Below are positions 60,316 through 64,000 of a stretch of 64,000 bases of DNA, one piece after another. Below the pieces are notes generated by a model, which was not told the origin of the DNA, did not search any database, and saw only the letters and a list, made by a program, of their open reading frames with translations. The first letter of the stretch is position 1, and each line of letters opens with the position of its first letter. The DNA is taken from contig CAYQUO010000007.1 of NCBI GenBank assembly GCA_964420835.1, positions 46,732 to 110,731 of the forward strand. The letters are read 5' to 3'. This DNA is from CAYQUO01 sp964420835. Lineage in GTDB: Bacteria > Chloroflexota > Anaerolineae > Anaerolineales > Anaerolineaceae. The translations under genes and the position numbers were made by a program.

Positions 60316-60363
60316 TTGACGGTTTCTTGACACTCCGGGTGCATTCATTGACACATTATTGAC
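60316..60363 (+). promoter_or_regulatory. TTGAC half-site array upstream of the K+ transporter
   Basis: Four TTGAC direct repeats at 60316, 60327, 60348 and 60359: spacings 11, 21 and 11 bp, so all lie on one DNA face. OmpR/KdpE-type regulators bind such arrays. A TATACC follows at 60375-60380. Confidence 0.6.
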
Positions 60364-60426
60364 CGCCAGGGGTGTATACCTGCTGCTCGAACCATGAGCC
60401 CCATCCATGGTTAACTAAGGAAAAAA

Positions 60427-62367
60427 ATGGCCGTCAAATTGGAAGCCTCAAAAACACTGCAGATCAGCACCCCAAAATCCCTCGGCGCAAACTGGAAGAC
60501 CCTGTTGATCGGTCATCCATTGCCGACCGCGTCCGCCAAACACCAGACCATCGGCAAGGCGGTGGGCCTGGCGGTTTTTGCCGCCGATGCCCTTTCCTCC
60601 ACGGGTTATGCCACCCAGGAGATCCTCACCGTCCTGGCCCTGGCCGGGGCGGGGGCCTTCCGTTATGCATTTCCCGTTTCCATTGCCATCGGCATTTTGA
60701 TCGTCATCGTCACGATCTCCTACGAGCAGACCATTCACGCCTACCCCGGCGGCGGCGGCGCCTATATTGTTGCTCGCGACAACCTGGGGGAACTGCCCGC
60801 CCAAACCGCCGGCGCCGCCCTGCTGACGGATTACATCATGACCGTGGCTGTGTCCATTTCTTCCGGTGTGGCCCAGATCATTTCCGCCTTTCCCTTGCTG
60901 TATCCATACCGGGTTTACCTGGCCATTGCCCTGGTTTTTCTGATCATGCTGATCAACCTGCGCGGGGTGAGGGAATCCGGCATTACCTTTGCCATCCCCA
61001 TTTACTTCTTCCTGGTGATCATGCTGGTCACCACCATCGTCGGCATCGCCCGGGCGATGACCGGCACCCTCGGCCCCGTCGTCAACCCCCCCCAAGTCAT
61101 CGTTGAACCCAATCTGTTGGTGGTCACGCCTTTCCTGCTCCTGCATGCCTTTGCCAACGGCACCTCGGCCATGACCGGAATTGAAGCCATCTCCAACGGC
61201 ATCACCGCCTTCAAGGACCCCAAAAGCCGCAATGCCGGCATCACGCTGATCTGGATGTCTGCCATCCTGGGCTCCATGTTCCTCGGCATCACCTACCTCG
61301 CCGGGCATATCTCGGCGATCCCCTCGGAAACGGAAACCGTCATCTCCCAGATCGCCCGCACCGTCTTTGGTGGGCGCTCCTGGATCTACATGGCCGTGAT
61401 CGCTGGAACATCCCTCATCCTCATTCTGGCCGCAAACACCGCCTACGCGGATTTTCCGCGCCTGGGAGCCCTCCATGCCGGAGACGGTTTCCTTCCCAAG
61501 CAACTCACCTTCCGCGGCAGCCGGCTGGTCTATTCGCGGGGCATCGTTGCCCTGGCCGTCATCGCCTCCAGCCTCATCTTCATCTTCCAGGCCAGTGTCA
61601 CCCGCCTGATCCCGCTGTACGCCATCGGTGTCTTCCTTTCCTTTACCCTCTCCCAATCCGGCATGGCCTACCGCTGGTGGAAATCCGGCCACCTCAAGCC
61701 GGGCGATGAGATCGTGGAACCGGGTTCAACCCTGAAGCACGACCGGCATTGGGTGGGCAAGATGATCGTCAACACCCTCGGGGCCGTCTGCACGGCGGTC
61801 GTGGTGATTGTCTTTGCGGTCACTAAATTCGCCGAGGGCGCCTGGATCGTCATCATCCTCACCCCGGCCATGGTCGCGGTTTTCTACGCCATCCATCGCC
61901 ACTACAAGAACCTGGCCAGGCAGCTTTCCCTTGAAAATGGTTACAAACAGCCCGCAAGGATCAAACGCAACCGCGTCATCATGCCCATCGGCGGGGTGCA
62001 CCAGGGCACACTGGCCGCCCTGCGTTTTGCCAGGAAACTGTCGGATGACATCACCGCTGTCCATGTTGCCGTTGACCCGCAGGAGGCGGAAAAGGTTTCG
62101 AAAAAATGGGAGAAATGGGGGGATGGCTGCCGCCTGGTGGTCCTGGATTCCCCCTATCGCGAAACCACCCAGCCGCTGCTGGATTACCTGGCCCGGCTGG
62201 AACAGACCAGTGAGCCGGGGGATTCGATCACCATCGTGGTCCCGCAGTTCGTTTCCGGCCGGCGCTGGTCCACCCTGTTGCATTCCCGCACCGCCGATGC
62301 CCTGCGCAGGATCCTGATCAACAACAAGTCCTTCGTGATCGTCGAGGTTCCCTACCAGGTCCAGTAA
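60427..62367 (+). CDS. kimA: KimA-family high-affinity potassium transporter (APC superfamily)
   Basis: 646 residues. It aligns along its length with Bacillus KimA: VGLAVFAADALSSTGYATQEIL, SYEQTIHAYPGGGGAYIVARDNLGELP, LLTDYIMTVAVSISSGVAQIISAFP, TGIEAISNGITAFKDP, SLILILAANTAYADFPRL. A C-terminal cytosolic domain follows (~490-646; VIMPIGGVHQGTLAALRFARKLSDDITAVHVAVD; VVPQFVSGRRWSTLLH). KimA imports K+ with protons and is inhibited by cyclic di-AMP. No ydaO-type riboswitch is visible upstream; instead there is the TTGAC array. A KdpD-like kinase follows. Confidence 0.88.
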   Translation: MAVKLEASKTLQISTPKSLGANWKTLLIGHPLPTASAKHQTIGKAVGLAVFAADALSSTGYATQEILTVLALAGAGAFRYAFPVSIAIGILIVIVTISYEQTIHAYPGGGGAYIVARDNLGELPAQTAGAALLTDYIMTVAVSISSGVAQIISAFPLLYPYRVYLAIALVFLIMLINLRGVRESGITFAIPIYFFLVIMLVTTIVGIARAMTGTLGPVVNPPQVIVEPNLLVVTPFLLLHAFANGTSAMTGIEAISNGITAFKDPKSRNAGITLIWMSAILGSMFLGITYLAGHISAIPSETETVISQIARTVFGGRSWIYMAVIAGTSLILILAANTAYADFPRLGALHAGDGFLPKQLTFRGSRLVYSRGIVALAVIASSLIFIFQASVTRLIPLYAIGVFLSFTLSQSGMAYRWWKSGHLKPGDEIVEPGSTLKHDRHWVGKMIVNTLGAVCTAVVVIVFAVTKFAEGAWIVIILTPAMVAVFYAIHRHYKNLARQLSLENGYKQPARIKRNRVIMPIGGVHQGTLAALRFARKLSDDITAVHVAVDPQEAEKVSKKWEKWGDGCRLVVLDSPYRETTQPLLDYLARLEQTSEPGDSITIVVPQFVSGRRWSTLLHSRTADALRRILINNKSFVIVEVPYQVQ

Positions 62368-62377
62368 AACCATTTCC

Positions 62378-62386
62378 TGATACAAT
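62378..62386 (+). promoter_or_regulatory. Extended -10 of a possible leaderless KdpD-like gene
   Basis: TGA directly before TACAAT (62381-62386), six bases from GTG 62393. Transcription would start at about the GTG. Confidence 0.4.
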
Positions 62387-62392
62387 CAGGTG

Positions 62393-64000
62393 GTGAGCGA
62401 AGCCGGAGCGACAACCGCATCCCCCCGGGGGAGCGCGGGCAGGCCCGTTGCGGAACCGGATATGGACGGCCCCCAACAGGAGCGCGAGCGCATCCTGGTC
62501 TGCGTAAGTTCCCACCCGCTGGGCGGACGGGTGGTCCGGGCCGGCAAACGCCTCGCCGACGACCTGAATTCGGAATGGTTCACCCTCTACGTCGAAACGC
62601 CCGCCCACACCGGCATGAGCCGGCAGCAGCGGGAAAGGCTGCAGGGCACCCTGCGACTGGCGGAGGAACTCGGAAGCCGGGTCTTCCAGGTCCCCGATAT
62701 TTCCACCGCCGGGGCCATTTTGCGCTTCTGCCGCCAATACAACATCACCCGGCTGGTGCTCGGCAGGCCCAGGCGCCCGCGCTGGTATGAACTGCTGCGG
62801 GGCTCTGTCGCCGACCAGGTGATCCGCCAAAGCCCGGGCATCAGCCTTACGATCATCACCGGTGAACCCTCCGGCCGCTTCAACGCCCTGAAGACCGACC
62901 TGCGCCTGCGCAGCCCGGTCTGGAACTACCTCCTCAGCACCCTGCTTGTCGCGGCCGCCTCCATTGCCGCCGCGCTGCTGCACGGCAGCATCGACCCTTC
63001 CAACCTGGTGATGATCTACCTGGCGGCGGTCGTCCTCTCCGCCGTCTTCCTGGGGCGCGGCCCTTCCATCCTCGCATCCATCCTCAGCGTTCTGCTGTTC
63101 GACTTCCTGTCCATCGACCCGCGGCTCAGCCTGACCGTGGCGGATACCCAGTACCTGATCACCTTCCTGGGCCTGCTGGCTACCGGGTTGGTCATCAGCA
63201 ATTCGGCCGCCCTCCTCCGCGACCAGGTCCAGGTCCTGCGCCGGCGCGAGGCTGAAACCTCCGCCCTCAACTCCTTCAGCAGGGAACTCACCGGCATCTT
63301 CGGCCACCAGGCCATCTCCCAATCCATCGTCACCCACGTCACCCGGGCCCTGCCCGGGAAGGCCATCGTCCTGCTGCCATCCGCCGGAAACCTGGAGAAA
63401 GCCGCCTCAAGCCCTGGCTACCCGTTTACGGAAATTGAAGCCGGGGCTGCCGGCTGGGCCTTTGAACACCAAAAACAGGCCGGCCGCGACACCGGCGCAT
63501 GGGGGAACGCCGCCGGGCGCTACCTGCCGTTGCAGGCCGCCCGGAAGGCCCTTGGGGTGCTGGGGGTGGCACTGCCCGAAGAAGCCCCGCGCCTTTCCCA
63601 TGGCCAGGTGCAGTTGCTGGAGGGGTTCGCCAGCCTGGCCGCCCTGGCAGTCGGGCGCGCCAACCTGGTCGAGCAGGCTTCGCAGGCTCAGGTGTTGCAG
63701 AACACGGAACGCCTGCAAACAGCCCTGCTGAACTCCATCTCCCACGAATTGCGCACCCCCCTGGCAACCATCACCGGTGCCCTCAGCAGCCTTGCGGAGC
63801 AGCCGGCCCCCTCTGGGCAGCCCGAGTCTGCCACCGGCACACGGCAGGAACTCATCGCCGTGGCCACGGAGGAAGCCCGGCGTTTGAACCAGATTGTGGG
63901 CAGCCTGCTGGACATGTCGCGCCTCGAGGCTGGCACCGTCCGCCTCAAACTGGAGGGCTGCGACGCCGAGGACCTGGTGACCACCGCCCTGGCCCGTTTT
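62393..64000 (+). CDS. KdpD-like sensor histidine kinase, cut by window edge
   Basis: 536 codons, open to the right edge. Order: a USP-like domain (~30-165; ILVCVSSHPLGGRVVRAGKRLADDL ... NITRLVLGRPRRPRWYELLRGSVADQVI), the DUF4118 four-helix membrane block (~180-285; WNYLLSTLLVAAASIAAALL), a GAF-like region, then HisKA with His451 (SISHELRTPLATITGAL). The N-terminal KdpD sensor ATPase domain of E. coli is missing; this short form occurs in other phyla. The start may be GTG 62393 or ATG 62462. It lies 25 bases after kimA and likely senses K+ or turgor; the partner regulator is outside. Confidence 0.87.
   Translation, partial: MSEAGATTASPRGSAGRPVAEPDMDGPQQERERILVCVSSHPLGGRVVRAGKRLADDLNSEWFTLYVETPAHTGMSRQQRERLQGTLRLAEELGSRVFQVPDISTAGAILRFCRQYNITRLVLGRPRRPRWYELLRGSVADQVIRQSPGISLTIITGEPSGRFNALKTDLRLRSPVWNYLLSTLLVAAASIAAALLHGSIDPSNLVMIYLAAVVLSAVFLGRGPSILASILSVLLFDFLSIDPRLSLTVADTQYLITFLGLLATGLVISNSAALLRDQVQVLRRREAETSALNSFSRELTGIFGHQAISQSIVTHVTRALPGKAIVLLPSAGNLEKAASSPGYPFTEIEAGAAGWAFEHQKQAGRDTGAWGNAAGRYLPLQAARKALGVLGVALPEEAPRLSHGQVQLLEGFASLAALAVGRANLVEQASQAQVLQNTERLQTALLNSISHELRTPLATITGALSSLAEQPAPSGQPESATGTRQELIAVATEEARRLNQIVGSLLDMSRLEAGTVRLKLEGCDAEDLVTTALARF

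Noticed and set aside
60182..60426. Possible cyclic di-AMP (ydaO-type) riboswitch before kimA
   Set aside because: Only about 45 bases separate the likely -10 from the ATG, too short for that riboswitch, and no conserved core is visible.

Overview
The window is GC-rich bacterial chromosome, densely coded on both strands, and looks like a member of the Chloroflexota, most likely an Anaerolineae-type anaerobe. The reasons are lipoproteins with Ala/Pro- or Thr/Pro-rich linkers after a lipobox, CAP-LysM surface proteins, a ferredoxin-dependent 2-oxoacid oxidoreductase, a flavodiiron protein and a KimA-type potassium transporter. This placement is inference; there is no rRNA gene. One tRNA is present, an Arg tRNA with anticodon GCG. 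No CRISPR array, prophage or intact insertion sequence was seen.

Layout. 0-8.7 kb is an amino-acid uptake and catabolism locus: an indolepyruvate:ferredoxin oxidoreductase alpha gene (cut by the window edge) and an IclR regulator on the minus strand, then on the plus strand RidA, a class V PLP enzyme, a second RidA and a complete Liv-type ABC transporter. 8.7-13.6 kb is an AT-rich accessory island with four tandem zinc-ribbon proteins, most of them clearly membrane-bound, and a recently duplicated lipoprotein pair. 13.6-22.3 kb holds an HtrA protease next to an OmpR-type two-component system, small envelope proteins, the tRNA, purine salvage and phosphatase genes and a MazEF module. 22.4-31.8 kb is mainly housekeeping: an MFS exporter, frr-uppS-cdsA, glpX, a group of envelope membrane proteins and cysK-cysE.

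31.8-35.8 kb is a second AT-rich, decayed stretch with a beta-propeller-like lipoprotein, a CPBP protease, an IS5-type transposase remnant and a fragment of an NAD-binding oxidoreductase. 35.8-49.9 kb carries two CAP-LysM paralogues, a CBS protein, surE-ada, a flavodiiron protein, acpS, an M16 peptidase pair, a ferredoxin/NADPH reductase-like flavoprotein, a dipeptidase and ribosomal protein S1. 50-56 kb is one tightly overlapping operon: PfkB kinase, an Fe-S old-yellow-enzyme family oxidoreductase, divergent EtfA and EtfB, and a split lipoate-protein ligase. 56-60 kb has a class II aldolase, a penicillin-acylase family protein and DegV. The right end holds a KimA-type K+ transporter, preceded by four TTGAC half-sites at 11/21/11-bp spacing, and a KdpD-like sensor kinase cut by the window edge.

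How the genes may work together. The left locus reads as import of branched or aromatic amino acids, PLP chemistry, RidA clean-up of reactive imines, and ferredoxin-linked oxidation of the 2-oxoacids, under an IclR repressor whose own operator is visible. A shared TTAAG-N6-TTAAG site before htrA and before frr suggests a small regulon for the adjacent two-component system. The OYE-ETF-lipoate ligase operon is the least explained metabolic unit, and the zinc-ribbon array is the best candidate for an undescribed membrane system.
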